Assembly: GCA_946406115.1 (NCBI GenBank)
Contig: OX291557.1
Span: 1,086,501 to 1,150,500, forward strand
Direction of reading: 5' to 3'
DNA length: 64,000 nt
Source: Apoda limacodes
Lineage: Eukaryota > Arthropoda > Insecta > Lepidoptera > Limacodidae
The position numbers and the translations under genes were made by a program. Position 1 is the first letter of the stretch. Every line of letters starts with the position of its first letter. The notes under the pieces are model-generated. The model did not search any database. It was not told where the DNA came from and saw nothing but the letters and a program-made list of their open reading frames with translations. Shown piece after piece: positions 34,593-45,668 of this stretch.

Positions 34593-35453
34593 CTACAGTG
34601 AAAGTATCTTAGCGTTGAACTTGTGTCTTTGAACGGTTGAATCAGACCAAGTTTTCCCGTCCCCAGTCAGAGACCTTGGATAGACCGATCTCGATTTAAG
34701 ACACAAGTTCTTCACGTTTTTCCTCCACAACGGAACGATGGAGTCTTGCACGGCCCGTGTAATTAGCGTCTCCAGTACTGTCATCTGCATAGCAATGTAT
34801 ATTGTCGATATCCAACATATCATTGATGTGCAGTAGAAACAGCGTAGGAGACAGTACAGAGCCTTGTCCTACTAGCATTAATGTCCATGCTATCAGAGCA
34901 ACTACCGTCAACTACGGTTCGTATGCGTCTGCCGGACAAAAAGCTAGCCACCCATTTGCACAAACCCTCGGGCACTCCGTAAGATGGCAACTTCGATAGA
35001 AGACCGCGGTGCCAGACCCGATCGAACGCCTTCGCTATGTCCAGGCTACATGCCAATGCCTCCCCCTGACTCTCAATGGCTAGTGCCCATCGGTGTGTGA
35101 GATACACTAGAAGGTCACCAGTCGAGCGACCGTGGCGAAAGCCATATTGACGGTCGCTGATCAGGTCGTGTTTTTCTAGGTATCTCAAAAGCTGTTTGTT
35201 GATCACACGCTCCATCACCTTGGAGAGGAGAGAGGTAATAGTGATAGGCCTGTAATTCGATGGATCTGATCTATCGCCCTTTTTGGACACCGGGCACATT
35301 CGCAGTCTTCCATGAAGACGGGAATTGCCTACTATGGTAGGAAAGCGCGAAGAGGCGCGTGAGTACAGGACATAACTTAGGAGCACACTGCTTAAGCACC
35401 ACTGCTGGTATACCGTCTGGCCCACCCGACTTATGAACGTCTAGAGAAAGCAA
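34593..35453 (-). pseudogene. LINE-A copy 2, reverse-transcriptase core
   Basis: The motifs GGPDGIPAVVLK, SNYRPITITSLLSKVMERV, RQYGFRHGRSTGDLL and CSLDIAKAFDRVWH are readable. A small deletion just before the GVPQGS box shifts the frame (the open frame goes to NASRTRLCT), and the remainder with CYADDSTGDANYTGRA is in another frame. Another frame change near 35280 follows loss of bases in the KKGDRSDP region. Confidence 0.88.
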
Positions 35454-35849
35454 CGCCCGCCGGACCTCTCGCTATGTTATAGAGATTTCCGGCATGGTCT
35501 TACCGCACCACGGCAAAGTAGGTGGTACAGCGCCTTCATCGTTCATATTCGAGTTGGAGGCAAAGAGACTGCCCAATAGATCGGCTTTCTCTTTAGCACT
35601 ATGGGCCAAGTCACCATCGGTCTTTCGCAGTGGTGGTTACGAAGACTGGCAGAAGTTCCCCTCGGCAGCTTTAGCAAGCGACCAAAAAGCACGACTCCCA
35701 GAAGGATAGCTCGCAAGACGCCCACCTATTTTGCCAATGAATTAGAATTTTGCCCTGGCAGTTGCTTTCTTACTGAACCTCGAGGCAGCATTTAATTTTC
35801 GTTTTAACTCAGAAATATTCGGATCCTTATGACGAGCCGTGGTCCGAGC

Positions 35850-36765
35850 CTAATACGCAGTTTGCTTAAAAATGTTAGCTTCTCTGCAAGACGTATTAAA
35901 CCACGGTCGTTTTTTGACGCCGGCAGCTACTCGCAGGTTAGGAATGAAACATTCCATACCAGCGAGGATTGTCTCAGAGACTGCAGCTGCGCAGACGTCA
36001 GGATCATCTGAGCTAAAGCAGAGCTGCTTCCACGGGTATGATGCACAAAATTCTCGCAATCCATCCGTCTGCCGACTTATAGTGCCACACACGACGCCAA
36101 TTAGTTGGCCCAGAAGGATCGGGTTGTGTGCATGACATTTGAGTCCGAACGAGACAGTGGTCCGAGGAGCCAAGAGGCGCATCCACTGAGGCGGAGTATC
36201 CGTCCGGACGTGTAGTCAACAGAAGGTCCAGTAAGGAGCTCGTATGGTCCTCTATATCTGGTATTCTCGTTGGAGAAAGTACCAGCTGAGAGAATCCATA
36301 GGTCAGAACAAATTCATGAGCAGATATACCTGCATAGTTATTGGTTCGAGAACTGAGCCACTCACGATGGTGGGCGTTAAAGTCTCCCAAAATAACTAGT
36401 TCTGCTGTGGGATATTGCTCTAGAACTTTGTCAGTCGTCAAACTCAGGTGCGTGAAGAGTCGAGTTACGTCCGTGTCATCGCTATGAGACCTGTATAGGC
36501 ACGCATAGATACGAGTGTGGCCGCCGTGATCTACGTGCACCCACAATATTGACAGGTCCCTGTCTTCAAGGCTATGAAGGCGGCTACAGCAGATATCCTC
36601 CCGAACGAACATACATACACCAGCACAACTCAAAAAATTGTGCTCGAGTTTGTAGCCGGGATAATGAAGGTATGATGTGTCGGACGGGCAGGATATCTGC
36701 GTCTCCGTTAGAAAAAGAACTGCGTTAAGATTTGCGTGAATACCCCTGATGTTGCAAAAATCCAT
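35850..36765 (-). pseudogene. LINE-A copy 2, endonuclease domain
   Basis: DFCNIRGIHANLNAVLFLTE shows that about 13 residues present in copy 1 between NAV and FLTE are missing. VILGDFNAHHREWL and the GSSDHCLVRTQ histidine motif are intact. A frame change near 36060 separates the C-terminal part (35850-36182). Confidence 0.88.
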
Positions 36766-37349
36766 ATTATATGTTATATATGGATGGAGTAGCCGCTGTA
36801 AAAGCTCTTTTCTTTTTTCTATTTCTGGCCATTTTATATGAAATTACTGACTAAGGATGAGGATCCACTGCACACACAGCTTAGAAGACAAAAAGGTGCG
36901 GTACTTAGACTGCTGAAGCTCAACACAGATGATACGGTTGCTGGCACGGCGGGCGGAAGGGCCCCTGATCCCCTTCTGTTGTATTTGCCGGGTCCACTCC
37001 GGTCTCCTTCTCGGCACGAATACCACTTCAGAGACTTTACACAGGCTGGCAGATCAGCCTCCCAGCCTCATTCGAGCAAGTACTCGCTATGCCCCGCTTT
37101 ATTTGTTTGGGCAGCTTATTCGAGATACTACTTGCAGTGCCCTACCTCTCTTCAAATTACATTTTTTAGAGTTGTTTTATTTGGAGAAAGTTTTAATATT
37201 TACTTATACATGTTTCTCTTCTTGAGTAATTACGTATATAGATAACATACGTAACGTTCCCATAAGAGATTTTACTGAAACCACATTATTAAAATGCCTG
37301 TATATAAGTATAACATAATTGTAAATGGATTTTGATATAAGCGGTTATT

Positions 37350-37565
37350 TTTTTTTATTTCAATATTTTTTATATGTTTGTGCCGTTTGGTATGTGATAC
37401 TTTTGGCTTGTATGCCCATATTACTAAGATTAATTGTTTTGCAGCACATTCTGCAGTAAGCAGCTGTTGTATCATTTGGATCTTCATCAAGCCAATCTAC
37501 AAATTCTGGGCTCACTTTGGGGTCTAGCCACACTTTGTTAAAATGACACTTTTTTAAACTAATTT
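37350..37565 (-). pseudogene. hAT-type N-terminal zinc-finger fragment
   Basis: The minus strand reads KKCHFNKVWLDPKVSPEFVD, WLDEDPNDTTAAYCRMCCKT and INLSNMGIQAKS. This resembles the CxxC part of the BED-like finger of a hAT transposase family, where the usual histidines appear replaced (YQTAQTY). The rest of the transposase is absent. Confidence 0.6.
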
Positions 37566-37999
37566 TGACATTTATAATTTAATCACTTAACACTAATAGT
37601 TCACTGTATCAAACGGAAATGATGTTGATCAAAAACTTTTACTAAGTACCTAGTTTACTAAAACGGAGAAATCTAATTATGTCACAAAGTAACATAAACA
37701 TATCCCTACAATAGCCTGAAAATAAAAATGCTTCTATAGACTAGATTAGGGTCAGCTAGAGCATAAAAATATCCCTCATAATCAATCACTGGGATAGTAA
37801 CATTTTTGTTTCACCTAAATTTTTTGTAAATACCATTTTTTCCCTGACCTTACGATAAGCTTCCCTGACTTTGCCTGACCACCTTTAGCTTCCCTGACTT
37901 TTCCTTACTTTTCAGAAAGTGGACACCCTGTCTCCATATACTTACGCCTTGTCCTTTCCAGTTATCAAGACTTAAAGACATCAGTGCGCACGTGCGATT

Positions 38000-38400
38000 G
38001 TAAACAATTTCGAGGACATGATATCCGCCATTTCACTCCTTTTTGTAGCTGGATAGGTCATGTTTGACTGTTTTGTAGAACTGATTTCGTTGTCTTATCA
38101 CACAAACATCTCAAACACCTCGACGCATTGCCAGTCAACATTCTCATAGTCCACAGAGGCTTGACACATGGGCTGATGTCCGAGGACGTCGTCTGTATAG
38201 TCAGCCTCAATGTTTGGATGTGCTATGGTGCCGTAACCCCCCTATTTAGGTGATTGAAAATCGTTCAAGAAAGACAAGAAGATTTCCAATCTAATCGCTT
38301 AAAATGAATTTTATCTCCCGTATTGAGAAATAGGTTCAAAAATTCATGTATAAAAATCAAGAGCAGAAGTAGCTCCACGCCCATGGAGTTTTACCATATG
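38000..38400 (-). repeat. Unidentified coding-like dispersed segment, copy 1
   Basis: It matches 40485-40865 over most of its length. The minus strand reads GTIAHPNIEADYTDDVLGHQ, CQASVDYENVDWQCVEVFEM and ISSTKQSNMTYPATKR, with two stops where copy 2 reads SVSF. I do not recognise the protein. Confidence 0.65.
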
Positions 38401-38462
38401 AATAATAATGGAGTAAAGTGCCTACAATGCCTTTCTTGCCGAATGAAAACTTGTACCAAGTC

Positions 38463-38480
38463 TGCCCCCCCCCCCCCCCC
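38463..38480 (+). repeat. C homopolymer run
   Basis: An uninterrupted run of about 16 C lies next to a sequence ending ATCTGGCTACGCCC. Such runs are rare in this AT-rich window and are prone to sequencing error. Confidence 0.9.
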
Positions 38481-39667
38481 GCCTAAAATCTGGCTACGCC
38501 CTTGCCTGTGACCAATGACCACTAACTGTTTAATCGTCACAGAAACCTCACCATCCTGTAAGGCTAAAATCTGAATAGATCTCTAATTTAGAATGACCAG
38601 TGCGAATTGAGTTGTTTTCAAAATTTTTTCGTTCCACCATAAAAGATCATCAGAAAGTGATGAGCTAATTTTCTTGCATCATAGTTTTCTTGGTGTTTTA
38701 ACAGTGCTAGGTATTATTACTCTCTTTGAAAACGTTTGTATAGTTTAGAGATCGGATTAAATGCATTCTCTTTTTTTTGGGGATTTCTAAAATTTATCAT
38801 TTAATTTCGCATATTCTGCCAATTTACGTGCATATTTCAAGCATTTTTCATGCATATAACAAGCTTTTTATGTTGCATATAATCCGGTCTCTACAGATAA
38901 CCATACTAATGGCCGGGCAAGCAGCTGTGAGTATAGGAGCGACCGGGTATAAAAGTAACGGCGGGTCGAAAGTAACAAACGCTCTGTACATTTGTCTAAT
39001 AGTCTAATCACTGCCCGCGGTCATTAAGGGTTAGTTTGTAACGCTTCCCATGCCTGAGATCGGTTTCCACGCGTATCTCGGGTTCGTGTGTTGTATTAAA
39101 AGACGAAATGTGTTTTTACGCCCTCAAAGTACTATTTTTTACTTTTAATAATTGAGCTGGTATGAAAGTAACATTACACCACAGGGATAAAGTGCGATGC
39201 TGTTCGTGAAGTCTATAAAAAAGTCGCCGATGGCAATTTAAATAAAAAAACGTTATAAGAAAACTGAATGTTAACCATATCACATTAATCATATTTATTA
39301 AACTATTTGCTGTTAGTACTTGTACTGGTCTTTCCAATAGAAACTTTTGATGGTTATCGCTACAGCGATGCTCTCTACTTTCAACAAATTGTCACAGCTA
39401 ATTAGATCATATAATCCCAAATCACAATGGCCCAATTAACTGGTTAGAGTGACAAGGATATCCTGGGTGTACGAAACTCAGGATGCGTTGTAGAAAGATA
39501 TGGGGAAAGGGAGCCTACGTTTAACAAGCTGAGATGATGATGAAGTGAAGAAGTGTCTCACAAAAAATATTTTTTTTTTGTTACGTGCGAGAAAAAAATT
39601 TAACTTTGTGCTTATTACAATCATTAATAAAAACAAACAATTTGTGATCTTTATTTCAAACTTAGTT
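38481..39667. other. Spacer, no recognised gene
   Basis: Repeated short motifs ACCGGGTA and AAAGTAAC occur near 38947-38990 and, inverted, near 39700-39765. Nothing further was assigned. Confidence 0.35.
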
Positions 39668-40235
39668 TTATTGCCTATCTACCAAATGCGCAGAATATGT
39701 TACAATGTTACTTTTCACCCGTGGCGTGTTACTTTCGACGACTTTGTACCCGGTCTCCCATACCCCGCAGAGCCCGGTGTTCGGTCGCTTGGTGCTCATT
39801 GCAGACAAAACTTCTGGCAAGCATTTTGTAGTATGGCGTTGTGGTCCCATGTGGCGTTTTCTTCTTCTTTTTTGATCTTGTAATGGAATTGAAACCAGAT
39901 ACCCCGTTAAACTAGCGATCAAAATTTTCCCTGCGCTTCTCGACCGGTTCACTTTCGTAGGCATTGGTTCGTTTTGAATCACCCAAACTGTCGTCTGACG
40001 CTTTGTTTCTTGATCGTATTGATAAATCCAGGAATTGTCACCTGTCACAATGTCGTAAACGCGCCGAGCGAGCCTGCTTCAAAATTTTTGATTCATATCA
40101 CGGCACAACTTCACACGAGCCTACTTCTGAGCTTCGGTGAGGTTTTGCGGCACCCTGCGCGAAACTATCTTCCTCACGGGGAGGTCCTTCATCCATAAAA
40201 GCCATTTGTAGTCGATCAAATGACTCATTGATATT
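39668..40235 (-). pseudogene. mariner transposase remnant
   Basis: The minus strand carries the diagnostic mariner stretch VTGDNSWIYQYDQETKRQTT, VWVIQNEPMPTKVNRSRSAG and KCLPEVLS. VTGD contains the first catalytic aspartate. Upstream, in shifted frames with a stop, are DLPVRKIVSRRVPQNLTEAQ and VKLCRDMN. The expected HHDNA region with the second aspartate is missing; the frame instead reads TKRPNTGLCGVWETG. This is a decayed internal fragment on which no terminal repeats were seen. Confidence 0.82.
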
Positions 40236-40484
40236 TATATTTAAAATCGTAGAAAATCATCGCACGAAAATGTTCTCGATGCAGATCCATTTTTAAATGA
40301 GTCATGATAATTTAATTTAGCTCTCAAAAAAAATGTGGAGGGAAATTCGAAATTCAAACAATAGTATTTTTAATTTAAAATAGTAAAACGGGATTAAACG
40401 CGTTGTTATTTGGCAAAATACCTTTTTCCCGACATTTGAGCTGGGTTACAACTTTTGAATAAAATTTATTAGTTAAAAATAGTT

Positions 40485-40865
40485 TCGAGGACATGATTCA
40501 CCCCCGTTTCAATCCTTTTTGTAGCTGGATAGGTCATGAATGACTGTTTTGTAGAACTGATTTTGTTGTCGAATGACACAGACATCTCAAACACCTCGAC
40601 GTATTGCCAGTCAACATTCTGATAGTCCACAGAGGCTAGACACATAGGCTGATGTTCGAGGAAGTCTTCTGTATAGTCTGCCTCACTGTTTGGATGTGCT
40701 ATGGTGCCGTAAATTCAGGTGGTGGAAAATCGTTTAAGAAAGGTAAGATTTCCATTCTATTTGTGATAAGCCAGATCGGGCAATGATTTTTCAGATGGGT
40801 GTTATCTCCCGTATTGAAAAATAGGTTTAAAATGTCATTTATCGTAGCTCCACGCCTATGTTACC
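40485..40865 (-). repeat. Unidentified coding-like dispersed segment, copy 2
   Basis: The minus strand reads, with one frame change, ILNLFFNTGDNTHLKNHCPI, WLITNRMEILPFLNDFPPPE, then GTIAHPNSEADYTEDFLEHQ, CLASVDYQNVDWQYVEVFEM and SVSFDNKISSTKQSFMTYPA. The long uninterrupted stretch and similarity to copy 1 at protein level suggest a once-coding, multicopy sequence. The family is not recognised. Confidence 0.65.
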
Positions 40866-41613
40866 TGACTCTGAGGACGAAAGTAACAAATGACTAAGCA
40901 TTTTTTAAGGTCTATAGCTCTTTAAAAACAATTTATATCTTAGGTAAGAATATCTGTTTGTGTAAAGCATAGACGGAAAGTATATGTGGCTATGTAAATT
41001 TAACCGTATGGATATTAGACTAACCGAAATCAAACGAAATTTGTAAAGTGTTACTAATGTACCCGGTCTCCCCTACCTATACCTATGAACTGGTAGAATT
41101 TACCTATACTTATCACACATTAAGGCATTATATGCTTGATCGTGGACATCAGATTTTACCACCACTTCCTTGCCTCATACCTTTAGTTCCGAAAAATTTT
41201 GACAGAGGCGCTAAAATTATCGAAAGTATTGCCATTCGTTTAATTTTTTTGGTACTCGCTTGAATCCTAGTTAGCTTACTGTAGCTCAGTATCGCATCCT
41301 AACATTCATAAAACAAAACACAAATTTGTCAAAATAGATTGACAAACGAGACAGGTACGTACAATACTTCTTATTACTTCTATTAGGTTTATCTTAAAAA
41401 CTTTCTAATCGGAACTATTATTTTGCCCTTATTATTTACGTGTGGTCGCGTAAATGGCGCACGCCAGAAAGACAGTATACATTTTATGCAGGTAACGTTC
41501 CTATTTACCTAACTACCTTGTATCATTGATTTAAGAATTCAATGACGCGCGACGAAATGAATACCTACGAAGAATAGGTACGTAATATTATGTTTTGCAT
41601 TTTAGAGTTTACC
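40866..41613. other. AT-rich spacer
   Basis: No feature was recognised. Confidence 0.4.
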
Positions 41614-41839
41614 TAGGGTGCGTTCCAAATCGCACCGAGGAAGTTAAAAAGTGGTTTTAGGACGCCCGGGGTAGAGTTATTTTCCAACTGTCAAGTTGAA
41701 TTCTTACACTGCCATAGAAAAGGTTGAAAATCACTCCTGTCAGTGTGAAAATTAACTGTCAAACGCTCGTTCCAGAACGGGTTGATTTTTCAACTTTAGT
41801 GGGCGATAATTACTCGGCGTGATTTGGAACATAGCCCTA
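41614..41839. mobile_element. MITE, about 226 bp
   Basis: The terminal inverted repeats are TAGGGTGCGTTCCAAATCGC (continuing ACCGAG) and, inverted at the right end, TAGGGCTATGTTCCAAATCA (continuing CGCCGAG). A TA flanks or ends each repeat. There is no coding capacity. Confidence 0.75.
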
Positions 41840-42209
41840 ATAACGTAAGTATAAATTATGTGTTTTAAAATGTATAAGTACTTACTTAACGTTTACGACA
41901 GGACAATAAATTTATTACCTTAACTACTTTGAAAAACGATTTCTCTGACTGTAGAGTAAGCAACCTTTTTCACTATGTAATTCTCATCTTAAACCGTTTC
42001 CTTTAAAAATATATTTTTAACAAAATGTCACCAAAAAGACAAAATTTAGTGTTTAAAAAATTCCATAGATTTTGGTTCTCGGCCACAAAAAATGTTTGTC
42101 GGTCTCTTGATTGTTCAGTTTTCGGTCATCAAGATCTTTGTCATCGCTCCGTAAGAATTAAATGTTTTAGGCATGAACACATGGTTTGTTTATTTTTTAG
42201 AAATATATA

Positions 42210-42560
42210 AAATACTAGCTTGCCGCCTGACGCTTCGCTCGCGCAGACTATAAGATTTGCATAGTTTTTTAATCAACATTCTGTAAAGTTATAGAGTTGA
42301 ACTTTCGAGTTTGAATGTCGCAAGTGACTTATAAAACGATGCCTACAAAACCTACGGTAACAGCACCCTCTTCTCGAAATTTATAATTTCTATTTTGAAC
42401 GAACTGAGCTGACTGTTGAATTTTGAAAAGAATCTACTTTGGCTATGATATAATATCAACCTTTACCGGTTTAGGCTGTCTAACTGTTACGGTTCATGAC
42501 GGACAGCGTAGTCTTGTAGTGTCCCGTTTTTTACCCTTTGGGTACGGAACTCTTAAAAAC
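42210..42560 (+). repeat. Interspersed-repeat copy ending GGGTACGGAACTC
   Basis: It opens with ACTAGCTTGCCGCCTGACGC TTCGCTCGCG and closes with GACGGACAGCGTAGTCTTGT and ACCCTTTGGGTACGGAAC. This is the same repeat class as at 25685-26036, joined to a retroposon-like head. Confidence 0.55.
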
Positions 42561-42984
42561 TGATCCTCAGGAGTGACCCTCCCTGTCGACCGATATCATA
42601 AAATAGAATATGTTTTCTTTTTATATTTCAAAGTTTCTATTCCCGGCTAGAACTGGTAATTTATTTAAAAAAACTAATGTTTCCTTTGAGTAAAATTTGC
42701 TATTATCAATAGTCAGGGTACTATCTATGCAGCTTCAGCGTTTCATTTCTATCATGTAATATCAATTATAACAGAAATTACAGCACCTTCTTATGTAGGT
42801 ATCGATTAACTTCGAACGAATTCTCAGAGTTGTAAAACTGTGTAAATCATTACAAAATAAAATAAGATTGCACACAGTAATTTATTTATTATTATTTTAA
42901 AGTCAACTAACAGTCTTTGTGATATATGTATCAACATACCCTACACTATGTTTCTATAGCTATGAAAATATTATTCGATGGATA

Positions 42985-43215
42985 TGTTACAGTCAGAACT
43001 GAAAACCACTTTTGACTGCAAAAATCAGTCAATAATAGTTTTTACCGATGTCTTTAGTCAAAAACAGCTTTGACTGATTTTGGCAGTTAAAAGTGATTTT
43101 AACTAAGGATATTGGTCAAAACCACTTATGACTGCAAAAATATTGGGTAATAGGTATTTTGACTAAGAAGTATCGGTCAAAAGTGGTTTTAACCAAGAAT
43201 GTAAGACAAAACTAG
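42985..43215 (+). repeat. Possible transposon end with subterminal repeats
   Basis: It starts TGTTACAGTCAGAACTGAAA, followed by many variants of GTCAAAACCACTTTTGACTG in both orientations up to about 43200. TGTTACAGTCA also occurs at 46591, followed by GGTCAAAACCACTTTC. Dense mirrored short repeats next to a TGT start are typical of DNA-transposon ends. It lies just past the 3' side of the Ginger-like pseudogene. Confidence 0.45.
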
Positions 43216-43394
43216 TTGTTAAATAAACAAATCATAGAAAATGTTTTCGAAATCGTTTATTATTAAAAAAAAATAATGAACATTTTAACTAATTGCTTAG
43301 AATATTATCTTGAAATAAAATAAATTAGACAACGTTTTATTTATCTACTACAATAAAATTAGGAGAATTAAAAAACGAAACTAAAACACTTGTA

Positions 43395-45475
43395 ACTGCT
43401 GGCCTTTGGAACCTGTTTGTTTGCACATTCAGAACTGTTATGACACTTCGAATTGCACAACAAACTTTTTTTCCTGCAGACACCTGCTACTCTTACAACC
43501 CTTAAAACACACACATCGTGCAAAACCCTGCTCGGTTCCAATAGCAGGTTTCCTTGCAGCAGTTCTTAATGTGATGATGACGTTTGGCACTTCCGTCAAA
43601 TTCAGACCTGTAATAAAATATAAATAAATTTTGTGCTTATACACCTTCACTTACACTTAAACTCACTCAAACACCTACACACTGGCTCTCTCTCTCTCAC
43701 GCACCCGCACACCCACCAGCATATCCACAAACGCACACACACACATCCATACACGCACTTTCACACCCACACACACGCACACACCCACACGCACATACAC
43801 ATACTATCATAAACCTTGATATAATAATGTTTGTTTATAATTTAGCCTAAGATATGGCTGTATAATGTAATTTCCTTCTATGTCACCGACCTTCTCGGAG
43901 TCATTTCGAAGATAATATTATTTTTATGTATGTATATTTATTATATCTTTCTTAATTCTATGAAGAATTGTGTGTTTATATAATTGATATAATAATAGAT
44001 ATTTACCTGCAGTATAATTTATCCAATATGCCGTCCCTTGTTCCAATCGTATAAAGTTGCTCAGAAGTCACTTCTAGTACTACTCCAAGAATATTATGTT
44101 GATCAGCTTTGCCTTTATCTACATCTGGGATTAGTACGATGACACTATCTCCAACTTCTAATGGAGTATGTGACTGATCACTTATCTTTTTCATTCGTTT
44201 CGCCTGCTTTGCCAAATTATAGTGCGCATTTTGTATGGCGGTTAGTATCAATGATTCCTTGTTATCAAGGATTTTTTCTTGGTCAACGTTGTTCTTTTCT
44301 TCATTTCTTTCTTTTTCTACTTCACTCCTTTCATTTTTATCTTTTTCTGCTCGATTTTCTTCATGTTTATCTTTTTCTGGTTCGTTTTCTTCATTAATGT
44401 TTTCGTTTTCATTTTGCTCTTTGTCACTTTGGTTTTCTCTATCTTTAAAATTATGACGCATCTCTTTGATTGCTTTTTCCAAATCTTCCTCATTATTTAG
44501 TTTTGTTAGTAATTCAAATGGCAGATTCGATGTTCAACCCCACTTTAGTATCAGTACCAAACATTGCTTGAAACGGAGATTACTTTATTCCTGAGTGCAA
44601 TGCTCTATTTTTCTTGAATTGAACGAATCTTAAGCCATCTGACCAATTAGTTGTTTTGTTGTCCTGCATCCAGGAGGCCAGCATCTTTTCTACGTCTTGA
44701 TTCGCCCTTTCCACCGAACCTTGGCTCTGGCTGTGACGCGGCTTTCCATTTAAACGTTTCAGATGAGGCCAATAAGAAGCTAACTCTTTTATAATCTAAT
44801 TAACGAATTCCCTTCCATTATCGGAATGAAGAATACATGGGGCTCCAAAAGTTAAAAAAATATTCCATCAAATGATACGCCACTTCTGTGGCTCTCTTTG
44901 TGGTAAGAGCTCTCAGAATCACAAACTTGGTGAGGTGGTCCTGATACACCATGATGAATTTATGTCCTCGATCTTCTTGCATATATATGAGGTCTACTTG
45001 GCATCGGCTATTCATTTTGGTGTGCAAGATTAGATTTGAAACCAACCCTCTCTTTTTTTTTTGCTTTTATTTCTTGGACATACTTAACACATGGAAAGAA
45101 AAATATTTATAATTTTTTTTTTGTGATGTTAGCATATTTCTTTGATGTTTTATTTTTGAGCCTGTCACGGCCTCCATGCCGAACCGAAATATGAGCAGCA
45201 TCAATAATATCGTAGATTTCTTCAGCTGGTACGTAATACTACAATGGCTCGGTGTTCGTAACTAATTTTTTGATACCACATACTTCAATGAGCTTAAAGC
45301 GTCTTAGTCTATTATATTGTACTGGTGTCTTTTTTGCCGCAAATTTTGCATCTTCCACTTCAATAAGAAACTTTTCAAATTCTTCTTTCATCATTACATT
45401 GTAATGACTATTTTTCATATCTTCAATCGTTTGAAGTGTCAAAAAGCGTTCGTTCTTTTCATTTTCACTCATTTA
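43395..45475 (-). pseudogene. Ginger-like integrase/transposase with cysteine-rich tail
   Basis: Pieces of one integrase-type protein follow in order on the minus strand. The N-terminus is at 45472: MSENEKNERFLTLQTIEDMK, NSHYNVMMKEEFEKFLIEVE. After a TAG comes the zinc-binding YYVPAEEIYDIIDAAHISVR and HGGRDRL with its HxxxxH, then an A run with a frameshift. The core holds MNSRCQVDLIYMQEDRGHKF (first Asp), LHSDNGREFVN (second Asp) and SQSQGSVERANQDVEK (Glu), in two frames. A C-terminal SH3-like part reads VGDSVIVLIPDVDKGKADQH. At 44003 the frame meets a GTAAAT donor-like site; a TTTTATTACAG acceptor near 43622 leads to LNLTEVPNVIITLRTAARKP, GTEQGFARCVCFKGCKSSRC and, after a shift, KKSLLCNSKCHNSSECANK. 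The set fits Ginger-type elements (also annotated as KRAB-A-domain-containing protein 2-like), but the exact family is inferred. Confidence 0.72.
43650..43805 (+). repeat. CA-rich low-complexity tract
   Basis: Irregular ACACAC runs lie within the presumed intron of the Ginger-like pseudogene. Confidence 0.9.
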
Positions 45476-45502
45476 TTTATATTTTTAAATCACAAGTCTA
45501 AT

Positions 45503-45668
45503 ATTCACTGATCAAACTTAACAGTCTGATTCTTTTGCTAAAATAAAATAACTTTTTTTACATCTATATCAAAATCTCGAAAAAAGAAACCTTTATTATA
45601 TTTTGATGTAAAAAAAGTTATTTTATTTTCGGAACAGAATCAGATTCTCAAGTTTGATCAATGAATTT
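45503..45668. repeat. Imperfect palindrome, arms about 70 bp
   Basis: The left arm has ACTGATCAAACTTAACAG and AAAATAAAATAACTTTTTTT. The right arm mirrors it with AAAAAAAGTTATTTTATTTT and CTCAAGTTTGATCAATGAAT. The loop is about 15-20 bases. It lies just upstream of the start of the Ginger-like coding remnant and may be a small fold-back element or a remnant of a terminal repeat. Confidence 0.75.

Larger units (their letters stand above)
33897..37154 (-). mobile_element. LINE-A, copy 2, inserted in the hAT element
   Basis: This is the same family as 5909-9076, on the minus strand. The 5' end (at 37154) and 3' end (TATACCACTAAGGTGG preceded by a T run) agree with copy 1. It keeps the C-terminal reverse-transcriptase part lost from copy 1, but lacks about 285 bases of the 5' region and a short piece of the endonuclease. 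Several frameshifts are present. Confidence 0.85.
33627..37930 (-). mobile_element. hAT-like transposon carrying a nested LINE-A copy
   Basis: The ends are CAGGGTGTCCACT (33627-33639) and its inverted partner AGTGGACACCCTG (37918-37930). Both ends carry subterminal repeats of TCCCTGACTTT. TCTCC flanks both sides and may be part of the target duplication; a full 8-bp duplication, as expected for hAT, was not found. Without the inserted LINE-A copy (33897-37154) the element would be about 1 kb. A zinc-finger fragment of a hAT-type protein remains at 37350-37565. Confidence 0.75.

Noticed and set aside
44161..44500. Phe/Ser-rich plus-strand open frames
   Set aside because: They are antisense to the Glu/Lys/Asn-rich part of the Ginger-like remnant.
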